The notes under the pieces were generated by a model. It worked only from the letters and a program-made list of their open reading frames with translations. It did not search any database and was not told the origin of the DNA. DNA of 64,000 nt, from positions 868,001-932,000 of the forward strand of contig NZ_SAIQ01000001.1 in NCBI RefSeq assembly GCF_004118155.1. Direction: 5' to 3'. This document shows, in pieces, positions 42,852 to 52,048 of this stretch (positions within the stretch are counted from its first letter, which is position 1; each line of letters starts with the position of its first letter). Source of the stretch: Edaphocola flava. GTDB lineage: Bacteria > Bacteroidota > Bacteroidia > Chitinophagales > Chitinophagaceae. The translations under genes were made by a program, and so were the position numbers.

Positions 42852-44165
42852 ATGGAGCAGATCAATATATTCTGGCATCGGAGAGACCTTAGAGCAGATG
42901 ATAATGCAGGACTGTATTACGCATTAAAGCAACAGAAGAATGTGTTACCGGTATTTATTTACGATACCGATATACTGGACGAATTAGGTGACAAAACTGA
43001 TGCCCGGGTAAGTTTTATACATCAATCTGTTGAGCAACTTGGGGAATTTTATGCAACACAGGGTTCAGGCTTACATACGTTTAAGGGCCGCCCTGCCGAA
43101 GTTTTTGCTGCACTGGCACGGCAATACAAGATTGGAGCTATTTATTGCAATGAAGATTATGAGCCCTATGCCCTTAAACGGGATCAGGCCATTGCACAAT
43201 GGTGTGCGCAAAATGATATATCCTTTCATTCTTATAAAGATCAGGTCATATTTTCTGCACAAGAAGTACTTAAATCTGATGGAAATCCATACACAGTGTT
43301 TACTCCATACAGCAAAGTGTGGAAGGCCAAATTGAATGACTTCTTTACACGCTCCTACCCGACGGAAACATACTACGCATCCCTGATTCAGCTGAACTCA
43401 AAGCCGGTGTCTTTAAGCCTCGAGGTACTCGGATTTGAACAAACAAGAATAGCCCTACCAGGTAAAAATATTAAGGCCACACAAATACGGGAGTATCACT
43501 TAACCCGTGATCTACCCTACCTTATAAACGGAACAACACGTCTGGGTATACACCTCCGGTTCGGAACGCTTTCTGTCCGCAAACTCGTAAGGCATATTAT
43601 ACCTCTGAATGAAACCTTTCTGAATGAGCTGATCTGGAGAGAATTTTTCCAGTCTATTTTATGGCATTTCCCACAGGTAGTACAACAATCTTTTAAGCCG
43701 CAGTACGATCATATCCGCTGGCGTAACAATGAGCAGGAGTTTGCTTTATGGTGCCAGGGCAATACCGGCTTTCCGATTGTAGATGCAGGTATGCGTGAAC
43801 TCAATGCTACAGGGCATATGCATAACCGTGTACGCATGATCGTGGCCAGCTTTCTGGTTAAGGATCTGTTGATTGACTGGAGATGGGGCGAAGCATACTT
43901 TGCAGAGAAACTACTGGACTATGAACTGGCTGCAAATAATGGAAACTGGCAGTGGGCTGCTGGTTGCGGATGTGATGCGGCACCTTATTTCCGGGTATTC
44001 AATCCAGAATTGCAGCAAGATAAATTTGATCCGGATAAACAATATATCAAGAAATGGGTACCGGAATACGGAACAGGAAATTATGCGGAGCCCATGGTAG
44101 ACCATAAAGCGGCAAAGGAGCGCTGCATCAGCGCACATAAAGAGGCTTTGCAACAGGCAAAATAA
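42852..44165 (+). CDS. phrB: Deoxyribodipyrimidine photolyase
   Basis: Light-driven DNA repair enzyme of 437 residues. The N-terminal antenna domain starts IFWHRRDLRADDNAGLYYAL, typical of class I photolyases. The FAD-binding helical domain has LNELIWREFFQSILWHFP and the hallmark GFPIVDAGMRELNATGHMHNRVRM (about 305-328). The Trp electron path and the flavin contacts lie in DLLIDWRWGEAYFAEKLLDYELAANNGNWQWAAGCGCDA. The latter is very close to CPD photolyases, so repair of cyclobutane pyrimidine dimers is likely; cryptochrome activity cannot be excluded. Confidence 0.94.
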   Translation: MEQINIFWHRRDLRADDNAGLYYALKQQKNVLPVFIYDTDILDELGDKTDARVSFIHQSVEQLGEFYATQGSGLHTFKGRPAEVFAALARQYKIGAIYCNEDYEPYALKRDQAIAQWCAQNDISFHSYKDQVIFSAQEVLKSDGNPYTVFTPYSKVWKAKLNDFFTRSYPTETYYASLIQLNSKPVSLSLEVLGFEQTRIALPGKNIKATQIREYHLTRDLPYLINGTTRLGIHLRFGTLSVRKLVRHIIPLNETFLNELIWREFFQSILWHFPQVVQQSFKPQYDHIRWRNNEQEFALWCQGNTGFPIVDAGMRELNATGHMHNRVRMIVASFLVKDLLIDWRWGEAYFAEKLLDYELAANNGNWQWAAGCGCDAAPYFRVFNPELQQDKFDPDKQYIKKWVPEYGTGNYAEPMVDHKAAKERCISAHKEALQQAK

Positions 44166-44173
44166 AACAGGGA

Positions 44174-44788
44174 CTAATGTTGTCCCTGTGAATAACTTAC
44201 GCCGGCTAAAACAGCCACCTGCAAACGGTTTGTGGCTGGTGGAATAGGGCAATTATAATGTACACTGTATGCACAATAGGGATTATATGCTTTGTTGAAA
44301 TCCACAGTCAATATACCATTACGGATATCTTTTACCGAAAGATCAATATACCTTCCTGCACCATAGGAGGTATGTCCACTGGTCTTATCTGTAAACGGTA
44401 AAAATAGCCCGTCAGGATCTTGTGCATGCGGAGGATCGGCCTGGTATATAATCAGGCTTACAGCAGTATCTTTCAGCGTAAAATCCAGTTTACCATATTC
44501 CTTAAAGTATTTTGTCTTCTTTGCGGAAGTAGGCATCGCCAATGTTGCACCACTGTCGATTGGGGTAAACCGTGCATCGACTATATAGTCCTTACTCAAA
44601 GGATAAAAGGTAATGCCCTTGAAGTCAGCTTTCTCTTCCGGATGCAATGGTGTGGTACTATCCTGCTCCCAGAAAACCTTCAGCTCTTGCTGAAAATCGC
44701 CGGCAGGCTTCAGGACCGGGTCAGTAGCTGTACCAGCACAGGATTGCAACAGAAGCGCAGCAACAATGATCGTAATTATAAAACGCAT
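44174..44788 (-). CDS. DUF1684 lipoprotein
   Basis: Lipoprotein of 204 residues with lipobox LLLQSC (C17). The domain matches DUF1684: FKGITFYPLSKDYIVDARF, then YKEYGKLDFTLKD-like YFKEYGKLDFTL, GRYIDLSV and the ending DFNKAYNPYCAYSVHYNCPIPP. DUF1684 proteins are widespread with no firm function; the conserved NPYCAY-x4-CPIPP segment suggests metal or ligand binding. Its stop lies 8 bases from the convergent photolyase stop. A weak 9-base hairpin at 44802..44827 lies between it and fhs. Confidence 0.85.
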   Translation of the reverse strand: MRFIITIIVAALLLQSCAGTATDPVLKPAGDFQQELKVFWEQDSTTPLHPEEKADFKGITFYPLSKDYIVDARFTPIDSGATLAMPTSAKKTKYFKEYGKLDFTLKDTAVSLIIYQADPPHAQDPDGLFLPFTDKTSGHTSYGAGRYIDLSVKDIRNGILTVDFNKAYNPYCAYSVHYNCPIPPATNRLQVAVLAGVSYSQGQH

Positions 44789-44839
44789 AGACTATACATA
44801 AAGCTCCATGACATGAGCCATGGAGCTGATGAATAAATA

Positions 44840-46510
44840 TTAAGACAATCCGGTAATGACACCATTGTTATCGATATCCATACCTGCAGATGCCGGCACT
44901 TCAGGCAAGCCCGGCATACGCATCATCTGGCCAATGACCGGAATAATGAAACCTGCTCCGGCTGCCACTTCAAATGTGCGTACATTAATCACAAAGCCTT
45001 CCGGACGGCCCACTTTCTTTTCATCATCTGAGAAAGACTTCTGGGTCTTGGCCATACATACCGGAAACTTATCAAAGCCTAACTTCGCAAATGTCTTCAT
45101 CTGGTTTTTGGCCTCTGCACTGAATACAACCTCAGCCGCTCCGTATATTTCTTTGGCAATGATATTGATCTTCTCTTCGATGCTCAGGTTCCAGTCATAT
45201 AATTTGCGATATGCATTCTTGCCTTCTTCGATAGAAGCAACTACAGCCTCTGCCAATGCGGCTGTACCAGCACCACCTTCAGAGAAACCTCTGGAGACTA
45301 CTGCTTTGACACCCAGGCTGGCACATTTATCAATTACAAAATTGACTTCTGCATCGCTGTCGGCCGGGAAATGGTTAATGGCCACAACAGGATTCAGGCC
45401 GAATTTCTTACAGTTTTCAATATGTTTTTCCAGGTTAGCAAAACCATTCGCTACCCTTACCAGATCTGGTGTGTTATATTCTTCTTTTTTGGCACCACCA
45501 TGATGTCTCAGGGCACGGATAGTGGCCACCAGTACCATCGCCTTCGGAGCAATATTTCCGGTAGGGCATTTAATATCCAGAAATTTTTCTGCACCAAGAT
45601 CGGCGCCAAATCCGGCTTCTGTCACTGCATAATCTGCAAGAGACATACCCGTCTTGGTAGCAATAATAGAATTCGTTCCCTGTGCAATGTTGGCGAATGG
45701 TCCGGCATGTACGATTGCAGGATTACCCTCCAGGGTTTGTACCAGGTTAGGCTTAATGGCATCTTTCAACAGGATCGCCATAGCACCCTGTGCTTTCAGG
45801 TCGCGCGCAAATACGGGCTTGCGGTCGTAGGTATAGCCAACGAAGATATTACCCAGTCTGTTTTTCAGGTCTTCAAAATCCTTAGCCAGACAAACGATCG
45901 CCATTACTTCGGAAGCCGCGGTAATGTTGAACCCATCTTCTCTTGGCACACCATTTGCCTTACCACCCAATCCTATTACGATCTGGCGCAGCGCACGGTC
46001 ATTATTATCCATTACCCGCTTCCAGACTATGGTACGCGGATCGATATCAACTCCGCTGGAACGATGCTGGAGATCATTATCAATTAGTGCAGAAAGCAGG
46101 TTATTGGCCTTTTCAATAGCAGAGAAATCTCCGGTAAAGTGCAGGTTAATATCGACCATTGGAATTACCTGAGAATATCCGCCTCCGGCAGCACCACCCT
46201 TAATGCCGAATACTGGCCCCAGTGAAGGTTCCCTCAGTACGGCAATAGCTTTTTTGCCTATTTTATTCAGTCCGTCCGTGAGGCCGATGCTTACCGTAGT
46301 TTTTCCTTCTCCGGCGGGTGTCGGGGTAATAGCAGATACCAGGATGAGGTTGCTGTTTTTTACTTTTTCTTCATCAATAAAACTAAGCGGTAGCTTAGCT
46401 TTATGCTTACCATAATATTCCAGGTCATCGGCTGAAATACCAATAGTAGCTGCGATATCGCGAATATGTTTAATGTGCGCACTTTGCGCAATCTCTAAAT
46501 CCGTAAGCAT
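44840..46510 (-). CDS. fhs: Formate-tetrahydrofolate ligase
   Basis: Protein of 556 residues, the usual size, that makes 10-formyl-tetrahydrofolate from formate, THF and ATP. The P-loop-like segment is TPTPAGEGKTTVSIGLTDGL, followed by LREPSLGPVFGIKGGAAGGGYSQVIPM, the family signature. Other conserved parts: FTGDFSAIEKANNLLSALIDN, GFNITAASEVMAI and FPVCMAKTQKSFSDD. The start at 46510 (LTDLEIAQ) was preferred over 46546 because the -7 element at 46534 lies between them. It feeds one-carbon units to purine and formyl-methionine synthesis. Confidence 0.95.
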   Translation of the reverse strand: MLTDLEIAQSAHIKHIRDIAATIGISADDLEYYGKHKAKLPLSFIDEEKVKNSNLILVSAITPTPAGEGKTTVSIGLTDGLNKIGKKAIAVLREPSLGPVFGIKGGAAGGGYSQVIPMVDINLHFTGDFSAIEKANNLLSALIDNDLQHRSSGVDIDPRTIVWKRVMDNNDRALRQIVIGLGGKANGVPREDGFNITAASEVMAIVCLAKDFEDLKNRLGNIFVGYTYDRKPVFARDLKAQGAMAILLKDAIKPNLVQTLEGNPAIVHAGPFANIAQGTNSIIATKTGMSLADYAVTEAGFGADLGAEKFLDIKCPTGNIAPKAMVLVATIRALRHHGGAKKEEYNTPDLVRVANGFANLEKHIENCKKFGLNPVVAINHFPADSDAEVNFVIDKCASLGVKAVVSRGFSEGGAGTAALAEAVVASIEEGKNAYRKLYDWNLSIEEKINIIAKEIYGAAEVVFSAEAKNQMKTFAKLGFDKFPVCMAKTQKSFSDDEKKVGRPEGFVINVRTFEVAAGAGFIIPVIGQMMRMPGLPEVPASAGMDIDNNGVITGLS

Positions 46511-46533
46511 GGGATGTATATTATTTTGGAGTA

Positions 46534-46541
46534 CAAAGCTA
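46534..46541 (-). promoter_or_regulatory. -7 element for fhs
   Basis: Minus-strand TAGCTTTG matches TAnnTTTG. The ATG at 46510 lies 23 bases further, while the longer possible start at 46546 would lie upstream of the transcript; this settles the fhs start. Confidence 0.65.
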
Positions 46542-46688
46542 CGCATTAAGCGTGAAGATGTATGATATTGGATATCCGATTATTTCTACTATTTGAATTT
46601 ATTATTCCCTCTTCATTTTATGAGATTTATCACATTTTTAGTGGCTAAAATTTGCGAAATTTACGGTGTACACTAAAATGGATTTTTT

Positions 46689-47522
46689 ATGAAAACGATT
46701 ATTGTTCCGGTAGATTTCTCTCATGCTTCTGTAAACGCTGCAGAGTATGCCAGTCAGATGGCCGGTCATATGCGGGCTGATAAAATAGTATTGTACCATA
46801 CCTATGGTGGTTCTTACCAGATCCTGGATGCCGGTACTGAGATTATTCGTTCTGAAATCAACTCCCAGTTACAACATCTTTCAGATGCATTGATTCCGCT
46901 TGCCGGAAATGACGTAAAATTTGAGCTGGTGGCCGGTGATGGTTTCCTGATAGATGAGATATTGGAACTGGTCGACAAATACAATGCTGACTTGATTGTG
47001 ATGGGTATAACCGGTAAAAATGCGCTTGAACATAAACTGATTGGCAGCAATACGCTGCGCGTGGCCAGCGATTCGGCCTGCCCGGTATTGATTGTGCCTT
47101 CGGAGGCCAGCTTTAAGGAAGTAAAAAAGGTAGCCTTGTCTATGAAGTTTAAGGCGGGTATACTTGATGAAACGCCTTATGACCATATCCGTAATATGAT
47201 CAAAGACCTGAATGCAGAGCTGGTGATCCTGAATGTTGCAGATGAAAGCCATAGGGTAAACCCGCAGAATATACAATCCGGTCTTACCGCGACACACATT
47301 ATGTTCGATGATATAAATGCAAGCATTGAGTTCCTGGGCGAAGATCGTGTTGTGGAAAGGGTTACGGATTATGTACAGCAGCATGAAGTTCAGATGCTGA
47401 TCTCGATAACCCATAAACTCGGATTCCTGGAATCCTTATTTAAAGGATCAGTAACCAAGCAACTTGCTTTTCACACTCATGTTCCACTAATGGTATTCAA
47501 AGCGATTCAACCGGAGGAGTAA
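46689..47522 (+). CDS. Tandem universal stress protein
   Basis: Protein of 277 residues with two UspA-type domains (about 1-145 and 150-275). The first starts KTIIVPVDFSHASVNAAEYASQMA and carries the ATP-binding pattern G-x2-G-x9-G-S (GITGKNALEHKLIGS), so it likely binds nucleotide. The second has a shortened, degenerate loop (HKLGFLESLFKGSVTK) and may not. Tandem USPs are often linked to stress or dormancy; no partner gene is near. A TTTGCG-rich region lies upstream, but the TA..TTTG spacing is not exact, so no promoter is called. Confidence 0.9.
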   Translation: MKTIIVPVDFSHASVNAAEYASQMAGHMRADKIVLYHTYGGSYQILDAGTEIIRSEINSQLQHLSDALIPLAGNDVKFELVAGDGFLIDEILELVDKYNADLIVMGITGKNALEHKLIGSNTLRVASDSACPVLIVPSEASFKEVKKVALSMKFKAGILDETPYDHIRNMIKDLNAELVILNVADESHRVNPQNIQSGLTATHIMFDDINASIEFLGEDRVVERVTDYVQQHEVQMLISITHKLGFLESLFKGSVTKQLAFHTHVPLMVFKAIQPEE

Positions 47523-47605
47523 TGCTGCGATGTTTCTTTAACTGAGTATCCACTTAAAGGAAACAAAAACTAATATTATGATTTAAATAGTCTATTTATA
47601 TCTTT

Positions 47606-47993
47606 TGGTACCTTTTGCCTTGATGCAAAAGGTACCGCCAAAAAATCAAGGCTTTATAAATCCCTGGCTAAAAATCAATGTGTCGGTCGGTCACAAACCA
47701 GACTCGCTACTCTCAGACAGTGGTTTCCGACTTAATCGACCGAGCCAATGATTTTATTAACGCCGGATTTATAAGGCCATTCTAAGCGATCTGTACTTGT
47801 ACGGATCGCTTGTTGTTTTCATCACAGCGATAGCCATTTTGGTTGGAGATGCGATCGTTGAGCAGCGAACGCATTACACGTTAAGCTCAGACGATCAATG
47901 CACGCAACGGTACAAAATGGCGGTGCAACGCAATCGCCTTGATGAAAACAAAGGCACTTTTGGTCCTTTTGTTGCCGGACAAAAGGACGAATA
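47606..47993. repeat. Train of hairpins (repeat-like structured element)
   Basis: A stretch of about 390 bases contains five hairpins in a row. A is 47607..47636 (12-base perfect arms). B is 47650..47778: outer arms 47650..47663 and 47765..47778, one mismatch, with further pairing inside. C is 47784..47811 (13 pairs, one G-U). D is 47815..47949 (10-base outer arms and partial inner pairing). E is 47963..47988 (10-base arms). The last 48 bases recur inverted at 7482..7529. One 65-codon frame runs through the second half (47797..47994) but ends exactly with the repeat, so I regard it as spurious. It looks like a multi-copy intergenic element, possibly transcribed. Confidence 0.72.
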
Positions 47994-48020
47994 GAATAGT
48001 CACCTACATGCGGATAATCA

Positions 48021-48081
48021 AGTTTACTTTATATAAAAATGGCACTATCACTGATAGTGCCATTTTTATATAAAGTAAACT
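48021..48081. terminator. Perfect palindromic terminator, 30-base arms
   Basis: The longest palindrome in the window: arms 48021..48050 and 48052..48081 pair perfectly around one base. It begins 5 bases from the stop of the repeat protein (minus strand), for which it is the natural terminator. Confidence 0.92.
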
Positions 48082-48085
48082 GTCT

Positions 48086-49222
48086 TTAGAATGTTTTTCC
48101 TTTATAGAATACTTTGTACATATTCTGACCGAAGCGGTACTGGATCACATCATAATCCAGTCTCCACTCTGCTACGGAAGCACTGGTCACATCAAAAATA
48201 TCGCCTTCGGTAAACACCCGCAGTACATTAGCCGTATTCACATAGGCCAGTGAGTTATAAGCCACCTTATAGGATTGCGGATAGTACGCATCCAGGGTAT
48301 AGATCTTTCCTTTGTAAAATACTTTAAAATAACCACTCGCATCCCTATAGGCCACTACATTATCTCCGACTTTATAATCAGGGTTAAAATAGCCTACAGT
48401 ATTGGTTTCTCCATTATAGAATATTTTAAAATAGCCGTCATTGCTTACATAAGCGACCAGGTTATCTCCGGCCTTATAACTCGTCGGAGTAAAAGATTCG
48501 AGCTCGGTAACCTCTCCTTTATAGAACACTTTAAAATTACGGTTGGCATCTACATACGGAACTACATTACGACCTACATCGAAGCTGGTAACAGTATAGG
48601 TTTCCAGTTCATTCAACTCGCCCTTATAAAAAACTTTAAAGCGATTGGCATAGTTTACAAATGCTGCGATGTTATCCGATACTTTTACAGAAGGCAACTG
48701 CCCGTCTGCAATGCTCAGGCCATCATTGACTACACTGGTATCAATGTCCAGGGTATTGCCTCCACCCAGGAAGGATTCAATCTCTACAATATTGCCACCG
48801 TAATATGCTTTGTACAGGGAGCGTACATTATCGAAGAACAACACTACACTATCTCCAACTGCATAGGTGGACATATAATTGGACAGTCTTGTTGTTGTAC
48901 CATTTTCCCATACAAACAGCGCATTGTTATTGCGATAGGCAACCAGGTTGTCTGTCACCTTAAAATCGGATGTAAAGCCCTGGTTGATCAGTTGTACGCC
49001 GCCTTTGCTGTAAATTTTAAAATTGCGGGTATTGTCCAGGTAAGGAATGGCTACTCTGCCTATATCATACCGAACCGGAAGCAGGCTTTCAATTTTACGG
49101 TCAATGCCATTATCCCAAACCATAAACTGGTTCTGAAAGTTGGTGTAAGCCGATACGGGTTGTGCCATTACTTTGCTGCCTATGCTGCATAAAATGGCCA
49201 GAAGCGTATAAACATATTTCAT
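48086..49222 (-). CDS. Secreted protein of ten 35-residue repeats
   Basis: Exported protein of 378 residues. Signal peptide (YTLLAILCSIGSKVMAQ), then nothing but a repeat of about 35 residues. Each unit opens with a motif like FKVFYKGE (variants FKIYSKGG, LFVWENGT, YKAYYGGN, FKIFYNGE, LRVFTEGD) and then runs ..LESFTPTSYKAGDNLVAYV.. . There are ten openings; the fourth unit carries an extra ~23 residues, and the last stops after YKVFYKGKTF. The regular Tyr, Phe, Gly and Val spacing suggests stacked beta-hairpins or a propeller. No T9SS domain or lipobox. Function unknown. ATG 49222 was chosen over 49285 so the signal peptide is N-terminal. Confidence 0.8.
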   Translation of the reverse strand: MKYVYTLLAILCSIGSKVMAQPVSAYTNFQNQFMVWDNGIDRKIESLLPVRYDIGRVAIPYLDNTRNFKIYSKGGVQLINQGFTSDFKVTDNLVAYRNNNALFVWENGTTTRLSNYMSTYAVGDSVVLFFDNVRSLYKAYYGGNIVEIESFLGGGNTLDIDTSVVNDGLSIADGQLPSVKVSDNIAAFVNYANRFKVFYKGELNELETYTVTSFDVGRNVVPYVDANRNFKVFYKGEVTELESFTPTSYKAGDNLVAYVSNDGYFKIFYNGETNTVGYFNPDYKVGDNVVAYRDASGYFKVFYKGKIYTLDAYYPQSYKVAYNSLAYVNTANVLRVFTEGDIFDVTSASVAEWRLDYDVIQYRFGQNMYKVFYKGKTF

Positions 49223-49297
49223 TATAAAAGGAAATTTTATAAGCAGTAAAGATAATCGAAATATTCCAGAATGCTTATAATGCATATGAGCAATATG

Positions 49298-50872
49298 CTA
49301 ATGCATATTGCTCATATCTACTTTTGCTTTACTGCTTTTTGCAAACAGTATAATTGGGATACCCACCAGGAATACAATACCAATGCCCATAAATACATCC
49401 ATGTAGGATAATACTACTGACTGTTTCATGATATTTCCTTCCAGTGCTGTGTAGGCCATTTGTCTTGCTATATTCAAAGGACTACCCGAACTCATAAATT
49501 GCGCCACCATACCCTCAAATCGCTGCTGGAATGCAAGATTATCTGGGCGTATATGACCAATCATATCCATTCTGTGTACGGCGTTCTGATGGCTCATATA
49601 TGTTGTTATCAGTGCCACACCAAACGATCCGCCCAACTGACGCATCATTCCCGTAAAGGAAGCACCCTCTCCGATCTCTTTTCCTTTCAATGTACTCAGT
49701 GAAAGTGTGGTGATCGGGATGAACAGCATACTTAAAGCGAAGCCACGGAACATCAGTAACCAGAAGAAGTGTTCTTTACCAGTATCCGGTGTAAGAATGT
49801 TGTGTCCCCATACACTGTAGACAAAGAAGAGGAAAAACCCTGTAGCGGCTATGTATTGCTGCTTCACGCCTCTCTGGATCATCTGACCTACAATAGGCAT
49901 CATAAAGGCTGTCATTAATGCTGCCGGCACCATGATCAGACCTGCCTGGAAGGCAGTCCAGCCTAAAGAGCTCTGCAGGTATAAGGGGATAATGAATGTT
50001 GAACCATAGAGTCCGAAACCGAGGATAAAGGTAAGTACTACCCCGATCTTAAGGTTACCATCCTTCAGTACCTTGAGGTTTACAATAGGATTGGCACAGG
50101 TCATTTCTCTCCAGATAAACAGGTAGAAACTTACTGCTGATACAATGGATGTGATCAGGATTGTCGGGTCACTGAACCAGTCAGATTCCTGCCCCCTTTC
50201 CAGTACAAACTGTAAGCAGCCTACCGCTGCGGTAAGAAACAGAATCCCCCACCAATCCACTTGCTTAGCACTTTTCTTGGTGCCGCCATAGTTCGGATTA
50301 CGGACATATTGCAATGCCAGTATTGCGGCGATAATTCCTAAAGGAATATTGATATAAAAGATATAAGGCCAGCTGTAATTCTCTACCAGGTATCCGCCTA
50401 ATGGTGGTCCTAAAGTAGGGCCGATAATTACACCCATACCATATAAGGCCTGAGCCATACCGCGCTTTTCTTTAGGGAATACCTCGGTAATAATTGTCTG
50501 AGAAGTTACGAGTAAGGCACCGCCACCGACACCCTGCAGGAAGCGGAACAATACCAGCTCCCACATCGTTGACGCATTACCACATAATAAGGAACATATG
50601 GTAAAGAGAATAACAGATCCGGCAAAATAGTTACGACGGCCAAACTGTTGTGACAACCAGCTTGTCATCGGGATAATGATTACATTGCCGATGGCATATG
50701 CCGTAATCACCCAGCCGATCTCGCTCAATGTTGCGCCCATATTACCTTTCATTTCATTCAGGGCCACATTCACGATCGTCGTATCCACGATTTCTAAGAG
50801 CGCACACATGATAGCGGTAACTACGATAATCACCCGCCTGCTGCCGTACTCTACTAAAGAGTCTTGTTCCAT
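49298..50872 (-). CDS. DHA2 family drug:H+ antiporter (EmrB/QacA type)
   Basis: Inner-membrane transporter of 524 residues with 14 hydrophobic helices. Motif C-like signatures (GVGGGALLVTSQTIITEVFPKEKRGMAQALYGMGVIIGPTLGPPLGGYLVENYSW, quoted in part as the family mark) and the opening LDTTIVNVAL-like DTTIVNVALNEM fit DHA2. With the HlyD and TolC genes upstream it forms a tripartite pump that spans both membranes. It is the last gene of the tetR-tolC-hlyD-MFS operon (27 bases after hlyD). Substrates are probably drugs, bile salts or detergents; the exact range is unknown. Confidence 0.93.
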   Translation of the reverse strand: MEQDSLVEYGSRRVIIVVTAIMCALLEIVDTTIVNVALNEMKGNMGATLSEIGWVITAYAIGNVIIIPMTSWLSQQFGRRNYFAGSVILFTICSLLCGNASTMWELVLFRFLQGVGGGALLVTSQTIITEVFPKEKRGMAQALYGMGVIIGPTLGPPLGGYLVENYSWPYIFYINIPLGIIAAILALQYVRNPNYGGTKKSAKQVDWWGILFLTAAVGCLQFVLERGQESDWFSDPTILITSIVSAVSFYLFIWREMTCANPIVNLKVLKDGNLKIGVVLTFILGFGLYGSTFIIPLYLQSSLGWTAFQAGLIMVPAALMTAFMMPIVGQMIQRGVKQQYIAATGFFLFFVYSVWGHNILTPDTGKEHFFWLLMFRGFALSMLFIPITTLSLSTLKGKEIGEGASFTGMMRQLGGSFGVALITTYMSHQNAVHRMDMIGHIRPDNLAFQQRFEGMVAQFMSSGSPLNIARQMAYTALEGNIMKQSVVLSYMDVFMGIGIVFLVGIPIILFAKSSKAKVDMSNMH

Positions 50873-50898
50873 AAAATTTTGAATGGATGATTAAATAA

Positions 50899-52014
50899 TT
50901 ATTTCAAATGCACATCGACAAATACGCTCATACCTGAACTTAATTTCTTCAGGAAATCCGGGCTTACCTTATCCGTAAAGTCGATTCTTACCGGAACTCT
51001 TTGTACAGTTTTTACAAAGTTGCCAGAAGCATTATCCGGAGGTAACAGAGACGTTTTTGCACCTGTTGCCGGTGAGAATGAGGTCAGTGTACCTTCCAGT
51101 TTCTGGCCAGGGAATGCGTCTACTGTTACCGTTACGCGCTGTCCGACTTTCATTTTGGTCAGCTGTGTTTCTTTAAAGTTCGCTACTACCCATTTTTTAT
51201 CATCCGGTATGATCTGAAATAAAGACTGTCCAGGTTGTACCATTTGCCCGGGCTGGATATTTACGGTACCTACATAACCATCTACCGGAGCCAGGATTAC
51301 AGTATAGCTCAGATTCAGTTCTGCAGAAGCGATGCCTGCTTCAGCCTGCGCAATTGCTGCATTAGCTACTGCTACCTGACCGCGGTTTATACCACTCTGA
51401 GAAGCTACAGAAGCAGTTTGCTTCATTGCTGCTTGTTTCTGTGCATTCAGAATACCTAATTGTTTCTGTGCAATCTGGTACGCGGCTTCGGCCTGCTCAA
51501 ACTGTTGCTGTGTAACAGAGTGATCTTTGATCAGATTCTGGAAACGTTCGTAATCTTTCTGCGTTCTCCACAGGTTCACTTTTGCACTTTCGATCTGTGC
51601 ATCGATAGTACCGGTATTGGCTTGTGATGAAATTACATTCGTCTCAGTAACAGAAGAACCCGCCGCAGCTACGCTGACATTGCTTTTTGCAGATACCAGT
51701 CGGGCTTGCGCCTCTTCCAGTTTAACTACGTAATCTCTGTCATCAAGGATAACTAATGTATCTCCTTTCTTAACCATCTGGTTGTCCTGAACCCTGATAT
51801 CTGCAACATAACCTCCTACGCGCGGAATTACCGGGCTGATGCGGCTACTGATCTGTGCATCATCTGTATCTTCATGTTTCTGTCCTTCTGAGTATTTATA
51901 GAAACCGTAACCACCGCCTAATATTACCAACGCCCCGAATATGACTGCAAATTTTTTGCTTTGCTTTTTCTTTGAAGCAGTTTCCACGTCGTGTTGTGCT
52001 TGATTATTTTTCAT
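50899..52014 (-). CDS. HlyD/EmrA family membrane-fusion protein
   Basis: Periplasmic adaptor of 371 residues. One N-terminal membrane helix (FAVIFGALVILGGGYGFYK) anchors it. The lipoyl/barrel-sandwich half-motifs VGGYVADIRVQDNQMVKKGDTLVILD and ILAPVDGYVGTVNIQPGQMVQPGQSLFQII flank a long coiled-coil hairpin (about 110-240), rich in Ala, Gln and Glu. It links the DHA2 pump to TolC. The lineup EDTDDAQISSRISPVIPRVGG is typical of EmrA. It starts 35 bases after the tolC stop. Confidence 0.93.
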   Translation of the reverse strand: MKNNQAQHDVETASKKKQSKKFAVIFGALVILGGGYGFYKYSEGQKHEDTDDAQISSRISPVIPRVGGYVADIRVQDNQMVKKGDTLVILDDRDYVVKLEEAQARLVSAKSNVSVAAAGSSVTETNVISSQANTGTIDAQIESAKVNLWRTQKDYERFQNLIKDHSVTQQQFEQAEAAYQIAQKQLGILNAQKQAAMKQTASVASQSGINRGQVAVANAAIAQAEAGIASAELNLSYTVILAPVDGYVGTVNIQPGQMVQPGQSLFQIIPDDKKWVVANFKETQLTKMKVGQRVTVTVDAFPGQKLEGTLTSFSPATGAKTSLLPPDNASGNFVKTVQRVPVRIDFTDKVSPDFLKKLSSGMSVFVDVHLK

Positions 52015-52048
52015 TTTGATATTTATTGTACTTTATTTTTTAAATGAA

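Noticed and set aside
44802-44827. Weak 9-base hairpin between the DUF1684 gene and fhs
   Set aside because: Short arms, no T run on either strand; not counted as a terminator.
45371-46087. 238-codon frame antisense to fhs
   Set aside because: fhs has full-length family conservation across this stretch; the antisense frame has no recognisable domain or promoter.
47797-47994. 65-codon plus-strand frame (starts MYGSLVV, ends VAGQKDE)
   Set aside because: It ends exactly where the repeat ends, has no promoter or codon bias and lies over stems D and E; it is a by-product of the repeat.
48275-49192. 305-codon frame antisense to the repeat protein
   Set aside because: It is the shadow of a repetitive gene on the opposite strand; its hydrophobic composition and many Ile/Tyr follow from the complement of the repeats.
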